NCBI GenBank assembly: GCA_036271855.1
Contig: DATAZV010000118.1
Location: forward strand, 1 to 19,192
Source: JAQGMJ01 sp036271855
Lineage (GTDB): Bacteria; Pseudomonadota; Gammaproteobacteria; Burkholderiales; JAEUOS01
Length of the DNA stretch: 19,192 nucleotides
Direction: 5' to 3'
Positions 1 to 7,303 of the stretch are shown here, piece after piece (the first letter of the stretch is position 1; every line of letters begins with the position of its first letter). The position numbers and the translations under genes were made by a program. The notes under the pieces were generated by a model that worked only from the letters and a program-made list of their open reading frames with translations, was not told where the DNA came from and did no database searches.

Positions 1-45
1 CTTTTTCGTTCAGCCGGATTCGATTCGCGTGCGGCCAGGGACTGC

Positions 46-1749
46 TCAGGCGCCGGCACCGGCCTTGAGGCCGCCGAGCAATCCACCCAGGCGCCGGATC
101 GCGCCTGACCAGTCGCGCGGTGCTTCCTGGCGCACCACCTCGACATCCGGATACCAGTAGGGCCTGCCGCCGGGCGGACCTTCCCAGCGCCAGTCGGGCG
201 CGAACTTGGACATGACGATGGTGCGCTTGCCCATCGAGGCCGCCAGGTGGGCCACCGAGGTATCGACGCTGACCACCGCGTCCAGGCAGGCGATCAGCGC
301 CATGGTGTCGTTGAAATCGCCGATTTCCGGGACATGGGCATACAGGTGGCGATGCGGCGCATCCAGCGCCGATGGCACCTGCAGGCTGACGAAGGCAACA
401 TCGGCCTGGCCGAGGATTTCCGGCATCAGGGCCTGCGGGATCGATTTCTCGTTGCCGAACGAGGTGGCGAGGTTGGCCGCCCAGGCGATGCCCACCAGGG
501 GCCGGCCGTCGCGTTTCAGTTGCGCTCGCCAGCGCGCCACCCGCGCCTCGTCGGCATGCAGGTAGACGCTGCCGGCGCCGGCGCTGGCCTGGTCGATGGA
601 GAGGCAGCGCGCCACGCTCATGGTGGCGATGTAATAGGCCATGTCGTTGGGCAGCTTGAGGGCGTCGTTCTGCACGTAGATTTCCGCCCGGCGCAGCGCC
701 GGCTGGCCGGCGAACAGCGGGTAGATCATCGGCCGGCAGACGTAGCGCACCTGGGCGCCGCGCTTGATCAGCTCGGGCAAATAGCGCCCGAACATGATGC
801 AGTCGCCGAAGCCCTGCTCCTCGATGATCAGGATTTTTTTGCCGGCTATCGGCTCGCCGTTCCAGTTGGGCATCGGCAGGTACTTCCAGTTGAAGCCGGT
901 GTCGCGCATGAAGCGCTGCTCGTTGAGCTTCAGCCCGGGAGCGATCTCGCCCTGGCACAGCTTGATCTCCGACAGCAGGAAGCCGAAGTCGGCCTGCTCC
1001 GGAAAGGCCTCGGTGAGCTTTTGCGCCTGCGCGTGCGCTTCGTCGTAGCGCCCGGTACTGCGGTAGGCGCGCGCCAGCTCGGCGCTGAAAAACACCAGCT
1101 CCGGATACTTCTTTTCCAGCACCTGGTAGGCGGCGATGGCTTCGCCGGTGCGGTTGCGGTAGGCCAGCGCCATCGATTCGGCGGCATCCAGTTCCATGGT
1201 GCCGGGAAACAGCTCGCGCATTTGCGCCAGGAAATCGTCGTACTCGGGACCGTCGATGCGCAGGCGCTGCAGCACCTGCTGAACCATGGTCCAGATGCGC
1301 GAGTTGGTATTGTTGCGGTCCAGCGCGGGCTCGAGGACCTCGCGCACCTGGGTGGGAAAATCATTGACCATCAGGGCGCACAGGTCGACCAGCTGCTCCA
1401 GGCTGGGCTTTACCCGCGACAGGGCCAGGCGCCACACCGCCAGCGCGTCGTCGTGCCGGTAGCCGGTGATCAGCAGGGTCACCAGCCTGGGGTAAGGGTC
1501 GATGAAGTCCGGCTTGGCGAGAATGGCGCGCTCGTAAAAGTCCTGCGCGACGTCCAGGTGCTCCTGCTGGTGGGCGATCTGCCCCTTGAGGTAAAGGGCA
1601 TCGACCTGGTTGCCGTCGATCGCCAGGATGCGCTCGGCGCTTTGCGCCGCGGTATCGAGCTTGCGGGCGCCGAGGGCGGTGAAGCCCTCGTCGATCAGCT
1701 GGAAGATTTCGGCTTCGCGGCGCTTGTTGCGCTTGGGCTCAAGCAGCAT
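46..1749 (-). CDS. TPR protein with C-terminal GT9-like glycosyltransferase domain (copy A)
   Basis: A 567-residue protein with two parts. Residues about 10-260 are helical repeats of TPR type, the clearest at about 51-86 and 200-250. Residues about 300-550 look like a GT-B glycosyltransferase related to the heptosyltransferase (GT9) group: a first Rossmann half from KKILIIEEQGFGD (304-316) and a second half with VGIAWAAN (419-426) and the signature VDTSVAH (495-501), followed by DWRW and YWYP. Known TPR-GT proteins of this build, such as Caulobacter FlmG, glycosylate flagellin, using the TPR part to bind the acceptor. That role here is inference. The ATG at 1749 has a good AGGAGT ribosome site 5 bases upstream. 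The gene overlaps the end of the upstream paralogue by 11 bases, so the two are probably translationally coupled. No signal peptide is seen, so it should be cytoplasmic. Confidence 0.85.
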   Translation of the reverse strand: MLLEPKRNKRREAEIFQLIDEGFTALGARKLDTAAQSAERILAIDGNQVDALYLKGQIAHQQEHLDVAQDFYERAILAKPDFIDPYPRLVTLLITGYRHDDALAVWRLALSRVKPSLEQLVDLCALMVNDFPTQVREVLEPALDRNNTNSRIWTMVQQVLQRLRIDGPEYDDFLAQMRELFPGTMELDAAESMALAYRNRTGEAIAAYQVLEKKYPELVFFSAELARAYRSTGRYDEAHAQAQKLTEAFPEQADFGFLLSEIKLCQGEIAPGLKLNEQRFMRDTGFNWKYLPMPNWNGEPIAGKKILIIEEQGFGDCIMFGRYLPELIKRGAQVRYVCRPMIYPLFAGQPALRRAEIYVQNDALKLPNDMAYYIATMSVARCLSIDQASAGAGSVYLHADEARVARWRAQLKRDGRPLVGIAWAANLATSFGNEKSIPQALMPEILGQADVAFVSLQVPSALDAPHRHLYAHVPEIGDFNDTMALIACLDAVVSVDTSVAHLAASMGKRTIVMSKFAPDWRWEGPPGGRPYWYPDVEVVRQEAPRDWSGAIRRLGGLLGGLKAGAGA

Positions 1750-3340
1750 GGGCCACTCCTGCGGCGGCGGCGCCGCTGCCCCGGGCGATCAGGCTGCGGA
1801 TGTCGCGCGCCGCGTGGTCGACCGCGCTGGCCCAGTAGAGCGGGCGTTCGCAGCAGTACAGCCGCGCCGTCGGGTACCAGATCACTGGCAGGTCGACGCG
1901 GCCCCAGCGCCACTCGGGGCGCATGCTGCTGACCACCCAGGTCGGGCGGCCGAGCGCGCAGGAGAGGTGGGCGATCGAGGTGTCGACGCAGATCACCAGG
2001 TCCATCTGGTCGATCAGCCCGGCGGTGTCGTCGAAGGTCAGCATCTCGTCGGTGTAGCTGAGCAGGTTGCTGCGCGGCACCAGGTCGCGCGCCGGCACCT
2101 GCAGGTTGAAAAAAGTGGTGCCTGGAATGTCCAGCAGGGGCTCGACGTGGGAAAACTTCATCGAGCGTGCCAGGTCGTTCGAATGCCCGGGGTTGCCGGC
2201 CCAGGCCAGGCCGATTTTCAGGCCGCGCGCGGGCGCCACCCGCTCCTTCCAGTATTCCTGCGAGGCATGGCTGGGCTCCAGGTAACGCGCCGGGGCATGG
2301 ATGTTTTCCCGGGTGACGTTGAAAATCCACGGCAGGCTCATGCTGCCGACCCAGAGGTCGTAGTGCAGGTCGGGCTCTTTGGTGTTTTCCAGCATGATCA
2401 CCTGGTCGACGCCGGGCACGCGCCCGAGGATGCCCATCAGCGGCGCGATGCACTCGACGACCACATGGGCGCCGCGCCGCTTGATCTCGGGGAACCAGCG
2501 CGCCACCATGAAGTTGTCGCCGGCGCCCTGCTCGCAGACGATCAGCAGGGTCTTGCCTTCCAGCGACTCGCCTTTCCAGCGCGGCGCCTGCAGGGTGCTT
2601 TCGCGAAAGCCCTGCTCGCGATAGCGGAAGTCGCGGTTCTCGTGCAGCGGCCAGCCTTCGGCGAAATTCTCTTCCATCAGGAGCGCGTAGGAATGCAGGC
2701 AGCGAAAACGCTCGTTGCCGGGATAGAAGTCGCACAGGTCGACATAGGCCTGGCGATGCTCGTCGAGCTTGAGCAGCTCGCGCGTGGCGATCGCCAGGTT
2801 TTGCAGGGCCGAGGCATGGCGGCGGTCCTGCTGCAGGGCGCGCTGCGCGACGGCGTAGGACTTTTCATACTGCCCGGTGATGCCAAGCGCCCCGCACAGC
2901 GAACCGAGAAACTCGATGTCGCGCGGGCGCAGGAGGGTGCCGGCTTCGTAGTATTCGATCGCCTTTGGATACTGCCCGGTTTCCCAGGCGGCGCTGCCCG
3001 CCAGCAGGTACAGCTCCGGATCGGCCACCTTGCGGGTGTCCTGCACGTAGGGTTCGACAAAGCCCATCGCCGCTTTCGCCTGGCCGTCGATCAGCGCGCG
3101 CTTGGTGCGGATCAGCGCCACACGCCATTCCGGCGCGCCCAGTTCGATGGCGCGTTCCAGCACCAGCATGCCGTCGTCGAGCCGGCGGCGGTCGAACAGC
3201 AGCGCGCCCAGGCGCAACAGGCGCTCGGGATCGTCCGGGAACAGGCGGTGCAGGCCGGGGATCTCGCGGATCAGGTCCTGCAGCGTCGGCCGCGCCGGCG
3301 CCGCCGGGCTTTTGCCGAACAATCGGGCAATCAGTGACAT
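1739..3340 (-). CDS. TPR protein with C-terminal GT9-like glycosyltransferase domain (copy B)
   Basis: A 533-residue paralogue of the following gene with the same architecture. TPR-like helices occupy about residues 35-225 (for example YLLAGSAAWETGQYPKAIEY, 111-130). A GT-B domain runs from about 262 (KTLLIVCEQGAGDNF) to the C-terminus, with GLAWAGNPGHSND (377-389) and the signature VDTSIAH (452-458), then PEWRW and WYPTARLY. The C-terminal 15 residues are Gly/Ala-rich. The ATG at 3340 has a GGAAAG ribosome site. It sits 51 bases downstream of the methyltransferase gene, and its stop lies inside the start of copy A, so methyltransferase, copy B and copy A probably form one transcript. Transfer of a nucleotide-activated sugar to a protein such as flagellin is inferred from FlmG-like proteins. 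The acceptor is not shown by this window. Confidence 0.85.
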   Translation of the reverse strand: MSLIARLFGKSPAAPARPTLQDLIREIPGLHRLFPDDPERLLRLGALLFDRRRLDDGMLVLERAIELGAPEWRVALIRTKRALIDGQAKAAMGFVEPYVQDTRKVADPELYLLAGSAAWETGQYPKAIEYYEAGTLLRPRDIEFLGSLCGALGITGQYEKSYAVAQRALQQDRRHASALQNLAIATRELLKLDEHRQAYVDLCDFYPGNERFRCLHSYALLMEENFAEGWPLHENRDFRYREQGFRESTLQAPRWKGESLEGKTLLIVCEQGAGDNFMVARWFPEIKRRGAHVVVECIAPLMGILGRVPGVDQVIMLENTKEPDLHYDLWVGSMSLPWIFNVTRENIHAPARYLEPSHASQEYWKERVAPARGLKIGLAWAGNPGHSNDLARSMKFSHVEPLLDIPGTTFFNLQVPARDLVPRSNLLSYTDEMLTFDDTAGLIDQMDLVICVDTSIAHLSCALGRPTWVVSSMRPEWRWGRVDLPVIWYPTARLYCCERPLYWASAVDHAARDIRSLIARGSGAAAAGVAHAA

Positions 3341-3391
3341 ACGGGCTTTCCAGCGTTCCTGGTTGTGCGATTGCCTGTGATGCGCGCGGCC

Positions 3392-4015
3392 CTAGCCGCG
3401 CCCCGGCTTGTGGGCCAGGCAGGTGAAATGAAGTTCGACGAATACATTGTTTTGCGCGGCCGCCATCTCGAACAGTTCCTGCACCGTGATCTGCCCGGCG
3501 TCGAGCTTTTGCTTCCAGCGCTGATCGGGCATGTACTCCAGCGAGACCACCTGGAAATCGATCCCCAGCTGCAGGCCCAGCGGCGTGGCGCCGCTGCCGG
3601 CGGCGATCCAGTCGCGGTTCAGGGCCTGGTCGAAGGCCTGCAGGGTGGCCGGCATGATCGGCCGCACGTGGGTCGGATCGCCGAGAAAGTCGTCGTGGCG
3701 CGGGTGCGGCACGTGGATCACCACTTCGGCGCCGGGCGCGCAGACCCGCCAGAGTTCCTGCATCAGGCGCAGGAACAGCGCGGCTTCCTGCCCGACATGC
3801 TCAAGCACGTGGCTTAGAAAAACGTGGGTGACCGAATGGTCGGGGAACGGCCAGGGCAGGACTTCAATGTCGAGCAGCAGGTCGGGCTTGCTGTCCGGAT
3901 ATTTGTCGGCATTGACATAGCCCTCGAGCTTGCGGTAACCACAGCCGAGATTGAGCTTGAGCGGCGCCGCGAAGCGCGCTGCCGGCTGGGGGGTGGAGAA
4001 CAGGTTTTTCAGCAT
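3392..4015 (-). CDS. Class I SAM-dependent methyltransferase
   Basis: A 207-residue protein with the Methyltransf_11-type fold. It shows motif I LNLGCGYR (21-28) for SAM binding, an acidic motif around NADKYPD (35-41), and the post-motif segment SHVLEHV (68-74). The C-terminal half has HPRHDDFLGDPTHVRPI (104-120), of the kind found in methyltransferases of surface-glycan loci. No membrane segment or signal is seen. The ATG at 4015 has no clear Shine-Dalgarno site; a run of C precedes it. It is first in a leftward unit with the two TPR-glycosyltransferases. Its position beside an amino-sugar pathway makes O-methylation of the sugar a reasonable guess, as in the 2-O-methyl group of P. syringae flagellin viosamine, but a different substrate cannot be excluded. 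Confidence 0.82.
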   Translation of the reverse strand: MLKNLFSTPQPAARFAAPLKLNLGCGYRKLEGYVNADKYPDSKPDLLLDIEVLPWPFPDHSVTHVFLSHVLEHVGQEAALFLRLMQELWRVCAPGAEVVIHVPHPRHDDFLGDPTHVRPIMPATLQAFDQALNRDWIAAGSGATPLGLQLGIDFQVVSLEYMPDQRWKQKLDAGQITVQELFEMAAAQNNVFVELHFTCLAHKPGRG

Positions 4016-4298
4016 GGGGGGGCACAGTGCTGCGCCGGCGCCCAGGGGCGCGGTTGCGGGCGCAGTTGGCGGCAGATCGGCACGCCGCGTATTTCACCGC
4101 GGGCGGGCGCGGCGCGGCCGCTCATCCATCGGACCGGCGCTGCCGTTCGTCGCCCATCCCGGTGCCGCGGGCGGCGACGGTGCAAAAATGAAAGCATGGA
4201 AATATCAGGCCCCTGCGGCGAAGCCTGCCGCGAGCATGGGAAAAGAGTAAACTTCGCCGGCTTGCATCAGACGCCGCAGCCGGGCGCGCGAGGCCTGA

Positions 4299-4327
4299 TT
4301 GTTGAACTCATTGATTGAGCTTATCAT
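4299..4327 (+). promoter_or_regulatory. Candidate sigma70 promoter for the small gene and aminotransferase
   Basis: TTGTTG (4299-4304) and TATCAT (4322-4327) are separated by 17 bases. This gives a -35 matching 4 of 6 and a -10 matching 5 of 6 consensus positions, in the only AT-rich patch upstream of the plus-strand genes. Transcription would begin near 4334, about 25 bases before the ATG at 4359. A short inverted repeat, TTGAG (4315-4319) and CTCAA (4329-4333), brackets the -10 element and could be an operator, though five-base arms can arise by chance. Confidence 0.45.
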
Positions 4328-4352
4328 ACTCAAATTGCCCCTATCCGGATAA
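4323..4352 (-). promoter_or_regulatory. Possible overlapping leftward promoter
   Basis: On the minus strand the same AT-rich patch reads TATGAT (4328-4323), a 5-of-6 match to a -10 element, with a weak TTATCC (4352-4347) 18 bases upstream as a possible -35. It would drive the methyltransferase and TPR-glycosyltransferase unit. The two -10 elements overlap base for base, so this may be a bidirectional promoter. The weak -35 keeps confidence low. Confidence 0.2.
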
Positions 4353-4358
4353 CCCAGC

Positions 4359-4691
4359 ATGATCAAACTCTTCTCCGGCAGCGATGTCGACCAGTTCGCC
4401 AAGGATCTTGCAAAGGATATCGGCGAGCGTTATCCGGCGGCGATCGCCAACGATCCCGGGCGCAAGGTATCGGCCAACCGCCTGACCGCCATCCTGGAGG
4501 AGGCCTTCGGCCGCGCCTCCGAATTCGCGGTGCAGAACAAGCTGGGCTACTTCAAGAAGGCCAAGCTGGGCAACACCTTCCGCTGGGAACTGAAGGATAT
4601 GGGCTACGACGACAAGTTCATCGACGTCGCCACCGAAGGCCTGATTGTCTACGTTACGCGCAAGCAGGACGCGGACAAACCGGCTACCTGA
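4359..4691 (+). CDS. Small conserved-looking protein of unknown function
   Basis: A 110-residue protein whose family I do not recognise. It has no signal peptide and no membrane segment, and its composition is normal for a soluble cytoplasmic protein rich in charged residues. The N-terminal half (about 8-60) looks helical, with VDQFAKDLAKDIGERYP (10-26) and LTAILEEAFGRASEFAVQ (42-59). The second half has a basic patch around GYFKKAKLGNTFRWELKD (63-80), then probable strands near the end. A promoter lies just upstream, and its stop is 12 bases before the aminotransferase ATG, so the two genes are probably co-transcribed. Synonymous-looking codon use and the clean open frame on the plus strand support it as real. 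The ribosome site is weak (GGATAA). No function is assigned. Confidence 0.75.
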   Translation: MIKLFSGSDVDQFAKDLAKDIGERYPAAIANDPGRKVSANRLTAILEEAFGRASEFAVQNKLGYFKKAKLGNTFRWELKDMGYDDKFIDVATEGLIVYVTRKQDADKPAT

Positions 4692-4703
4692 CCGGGCCCC
4701 GCG

Positions 4704-5882
4704 ATGAGTACGCGGGAAGACGGTCAAACAAGCGGGCAACAAGACAGCCAAACGCCGGCCGATGCCGGAGTGCCGGTGTACGTCACCCAGCCTTACATGC
4801 CGCCGCTGGACGAGTTCCTGCCCTATTTGCAGGAAATCTGGGGCAGCAAATGGCTGACCAACAACGGCCAGTTCCACCAGCAGCTAGAGGCGGCGCTCGC
4901 CGAATACCTGGGCGTGGCGCACATCTCGCTATTCTCCAACGGCACGCTGGCGCTGATCACCGCCCTGCAGGCCTTGCGCATCAGCGGCGAGGTGATCACC
5001 ACGCCCTTCAGTTTCGTCGCCACCACGCACGCGCTGCACTGGAACGGCATCCGCCCGGTATTCGCCGATATCCAGGCGGATGGCTTCAACCTTGACCCGC
5101 AACGCATCGCCGAGGCGATCACCCAGCAGACGACGGCGATCCTGCCGGTGCATGTGTACGGCCGCCCGTGCAATATCGAGGCGATCCAGGAGATCGCCGA
5201 CACCCACGGGCTGAAGGTGATCTACGACGCCGCCCACGCCTTCGGCGTGCGCCAGGGCGGCAAGACCATCCTCGACGCCGGCGATTTTTCCATCCTCAGC
5301 TTTCACGCCACCAAGGTGTTCAACACCTTCGAGGGCGGCGCCGTGGTTTCGCCGAACGCCAAGACGAAGGCGCGCATCAACGACCTGAAAAACTTCGGCT
5401 TCGCCGACGAGGTGACCGTGGTGGCGCCGGGGATCAATGCCAAGATGAACGAGGTGCAGGCGGCCTTCGGCCTGCTGCAGTTGAAACACATCGACGATAT
5501 CTTCAGCCGGCGCAAGCGGGTGGCCGAACGCTATGTCGCCGCGCTCGCCGGCGTACGCGGTATCTCGCTCTCGAAGGCGCCGGCGGAGGTGCTGCTGAAT
5601 CACTCCTATTTTCCGATCCTGGTGGAACCGGAATACGGCATCAGCCGCGATGCGCTATACGAGAGATTGCGTGAGAAGAACATCTACGCGCGGCGCTATT
5701 TCTATCCGCTGATCAGCTCTTTTCCGCTCTACCGCAATCTCTCTTCGGCGACCCCGGGCAATTTGCCGATCGCATCCGCCATTGCAGAAAAGGTGCTGTG
5801 CCTGCCGATCTACCCGGACCTGGCGCAGACGGCGCAGGACCAGGTGGTGGAGCTGATCCGGGCTTTTGCCGCACGCCCCTAG
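4704..5882 (+). CDS. DegT/DnrJ/EryC1/StrS sugar aminotransferase, VioA/DesI-like
   Basis: A 392-residue PLP-dependent sugar aminotransferase. The PLP lysine is K204 in SFHATKVFN, followed by the family's EGGAV; D175 in YDAAHAFG binds the cofactor ring, and SNGTLAL (78-84) holds the phosphate. The N-terminal PYMPPLDEFLPYLQEIW and WLTNNG segments and the SFHATK box resemble VioA and DesI, which aminate dTDP-4-keto-6-deoxyglucose at C4 with glutamate as donor. QdtB/FdtB-type 3-aminotransferases differ here. The C4 call is a judgement from motifs. RmlB, which makes the expected substrate, is in the same window. The first 22 residues are a polar tail not usual in the family, and the ATG at 4704 has no ribosome site; GTG at 4776, five bases after GGAG, is an alternative start. 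It ends 9 bases from the convergent acyltransferase gene. Confidence 0.9.
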   Translation: MSTREDGQTSGQQDSQTPADAGVPVYVTQPYMPPLDEFLPYLQEIWGSKWLTNNGQFHQQLEAALAEYLGVAHISLFSNGTLALITALQALRISGEVITTPFSFVATTHALHWNGIRPVFADIQADGFNLDPQRIAEAITQQTTAILPVHVYGRPCNIEAIQEIADTHGLKVIYDAAHAFGVRQGGKTILDAGDFSILSFHATKVFNTFEGGAVVSPNAKTKARINDLKNFGFADEVTVVAPGINAKMNEVQAAFGLLQLKHIDDIFSRRKRVAERYVAALAGVRGISLSKAPAEVLLNHSYFPILVEPEYGISRDALYERLREKNIYARRYFYPLISSFPLYRNLSSATPGNLPIASAIAEKVLCLPIYPDLAQTAQDQVVELIRAFAARP

Positions 5883-5891
5883 GGGGCCCGG

Positions 5892-6524
5892 CTAAAGCTT
5901 GCGCGCGGGCTGCGCGTAGACCGTGGTTTGTGCCGCGACGTTGCGGACCACCACCGCGCCGGCGCCGACCACGGCAAAATCGCCCACTTCGACTTTCGGC
6001 AGAACGACAGCGTGGCTACCGACCATCACGCCGCGGCCGAGCTTGACGAAGCCGGTAAGGTCGGCATGCGAGGAAATCGTGCAGCCCTCCCCGACGATCA
6101 CGTCGTGCCCGACACCGGCGTTGTGGTTAATGGAAACAAAGTTTCCCACCACCGCATCGGCCGATACCAGCGCCCCGGGACACAGCACGCAGCCGATGCC
6201 CAGCTTGACCCCCTCGCCGACGGCGCTGTGCGGATGGATCACGTTGATGAACACAGCGCCGCGCGCCAGCAAATCCGCCGCTACCTTGAGCTTGCGTTTC
6301 GGATCGCCGATCGCCATGGCGAATATCTGACCCGGCTTGGGCTGGTAGTCACGATCATCGCCGATGATTGCGGTGGCCAGGCGCGGGTAGCTCTTCAGCG
6401 CATCCGGCACCTCTTCGATGAAGCCGCCGAAGGTCCATTGCTTGCCGGCTTCGGGCATCGCGTTGGCCCATGACAGCACTTCGCGGCCGAACCCGCCTGC
6501 ACCCACTATGATCAATTCATGCAT
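5892..6524 (-). CDS. NeuD/PglD-type sugar N- or O-acyltransferase (left-handed beta helix)
   Basis: A 210-residue protein with the two-part NeuD/PglD build. It has an N-terminal Rossmann-like domain starting MHELIIVGAGGFGREV, then from about residue 95 a left-handed beta helix of hexapeptide repeats (IGCVLCPGALVSADAVVGN and following). H140 in NHNAGVGHDV sits where PglD has its catalytic histidine. Known relatives acylate the amino group of UDP- or dTDP-4-amino-sugars, usually with acetyl-CoA. VioB and the anthrose and P. syringae enzymes act on viosamine. Here the gene closes an operon that makes an acyl-ACP, so an ACP-borne 3-hydroxyacyl donor is inferred. The start at 6524 is chosen over longer frames because the domain begins there and AGGTGAG precedes it. 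It follows the SDR stop by 5 bases. Confidence 0.88.
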   Translation of the reverse strand: MHELIIVGAGGFGREVLSWANAMPEAGKQWTFGGFIEEVPDALKSYPRLATAIIGDDRDYQPKPGQIFAMAIGDPKRKLKVAADLLARGAVFINVIHPHSAVGEGVKLGIGCVLCPGALVSADAVVGNFVSINHNAGVGHDVIVGEGCTISSHADLTGFVKLGRGVMVGSHAVVLPKVEVGDFAVVGAGAVVVRNVAAQTTVYAQPARKL

Positions 6525-6529
6525 GCCGC

Positions 6530-7303
6530 TCACCTCGTAGAAAAGCCGCCGTCCACCACCATGGTCGAGCCGGTCACCCAGCGCGAGGCGTCGGACAGCA
6601 GGTAGACCGCCGCGTGCGCGATATCCTCCGGTTTGCCGAAGCCCAGCAGGTGCTTGCGTTCGTACTCCGCCAGTGCCTCCGCCGGCAGCCGTGCCTCGAT
6701 CCGCGCATGCATCTCGGTGACCACACCCGCCGCCGAAATGCAATTGACCCGCACGCCGCGCGGCGCCAATTCCGCTGCCAGGGAGCGCACCATGCCCTCG
6801 ATCCCCGCCTTCACCGCGGAGTACGCCGCCATCCCGGGCGTGCCACGCGTAGCACTCGAGGACGACATGTAAACCAGGCTGCCGGGATGCTCGCTGCGCA
6901 CGCCGCGCGCCAGGAAGCCGCGCGCCAGGCCGAACGCGGCGTCAATGCCGCTGCCCATCAGGCCATCGATATCCGCCTGCTTGATCATGTTGGCCGGCTT
7001 GATCAGTTCCAGCCCGGCGCAATGCATGATCCCGGCCAGGAGGCCGTCGGCCGCCACTGCCTTGACCCAGTCACCGGTGGCCTCGACTTGCGCCAGATCG
7101 AAAACGCTGATGGCGTGAGCGCCGGCAGCCGGTGCAGCCAGGGTAGCCAATGTTTCCTGCAGTTGGCCCTCGTTGCGTCCGGCCAGGGCAACGCTGCCGC
7201 CGACGGCCGCGATCATGCGCGCCACTTCGCGGCCGATCCCGGAAGACGCCCCGGTCACCAGATAGCGCCTGCCGGCCAGCAGGTCGGAGCGAAAGGCAAT
7301 CAT
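6530..7303 (-). CDS. SDR-family oxidoreductase, probable 3-oxoacyl-ACP reductase (FabG-like)
   Basis: A 257-residue short-chain dehydrogenase/reductase. It has the NADP(H) motif TGASSGIG (17-24), a serine cluster at 147-150 in the catalytic position, and YSAVK with Y161 and K165. The C-terminus VTGSTMVVDGGF is typical of FabG-like enzymes. Two usual features differ: the NNAG motif reads HCAG (94-97), and the tetrad asparagine appears to be replaced by glycine near residue 119. It overlaps the upstream KAS III gene by four bases (ATGA), so it is translationally coupled to a 3-oxoacyl-forming enzyme. Reduction of a 3-oxoacyl-ACP to 3-hydroxyacyl-ACP is the best inference. Reduction of a keto-sugar is the alternative. 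The start at 7303 is supported by GGAGAGGA and by the first residues lying just ahead of the Rossmann fold. Confidence 0.88.
   Translation of the reverse strand: MIAFRSDLLAGRRYLVTGASSGIGREVARMIAAVGGSVALAGRNEGQLQETLATLAAPAAGAHAISVFDLAQVEATGDWVKAVAADGLLAGIMHCAGLELIKPANMIKQADIDGLMGSGIDAAFGLARGFLARGVRSEHPGSLVYMSSSSATRGTPGMAAYSAVKAGIEGMVRSLAAELAPRGVRVNCISAAGVVTEMHARIEARLPAEALAEYERKHLLGFGKPEDIAHAAVYLLSDASRWVTGSTMVVDGGFSTR

Larger units (their letters stand above)
4016..4358. other. Divergent intergenic region (343 bp)
   Basis: This stretch separates the leftward methyltransferase from the rightward small gene. The part next to the methyltransferase (4016-4180) is very GC-rich and shows no gene. 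The part from about 4290 to 4340 is clearly more AT-rich and holds the promoter candidates listed separately. Short open frames cross the region, including a 20-codon plus-strand frame at 4188-4250, but none has a ribosome site or coding character. If leftward transcription begins near 4316, the methyltransferase mRNA would have an untranslated leader of about 300 bases. Confidence 0.6.

Noticed and set aside
247..1932. Long plus-strand open frame of 561 codons antisense to the first TPR gene
   Set aside because: It is a GC-rich shadow: rich in Gly, Ala, Arg, His and Gln with no recognisable domain, opposite a protein with clear TPR and GT motifs.
1610..3337. Long plus-strand open frame of 575 codons antisense to the second TPR gene
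   Set aside because: Same composition as other antisense shadows in high-GC DNA; no domain and no ribosome site, while the minus strand has a clear family signature.
4009..4197. Minus-strand 62-codon frame overlapping the methyltransferase start, as a possible leader peptide
   Set aside because: No ribosome site, and an Arg/Pro-rich composition expected from random high-GC sequence.
4188..4250. Twenty-codon plus-strand frame in the divergent region
   Set aside because: Starts in a small A-rich patch without a Shine-Dalgarno site and lies upstream of the promoter candidate.
6525..6743. N-terminal extension of the acyltransferase frame to 6743
   Set aside because: It overlaps the SDR gene out of frame, has no domain content, and the Rossmann start MHELIIVGAGG with its ribosome site is at 6524.
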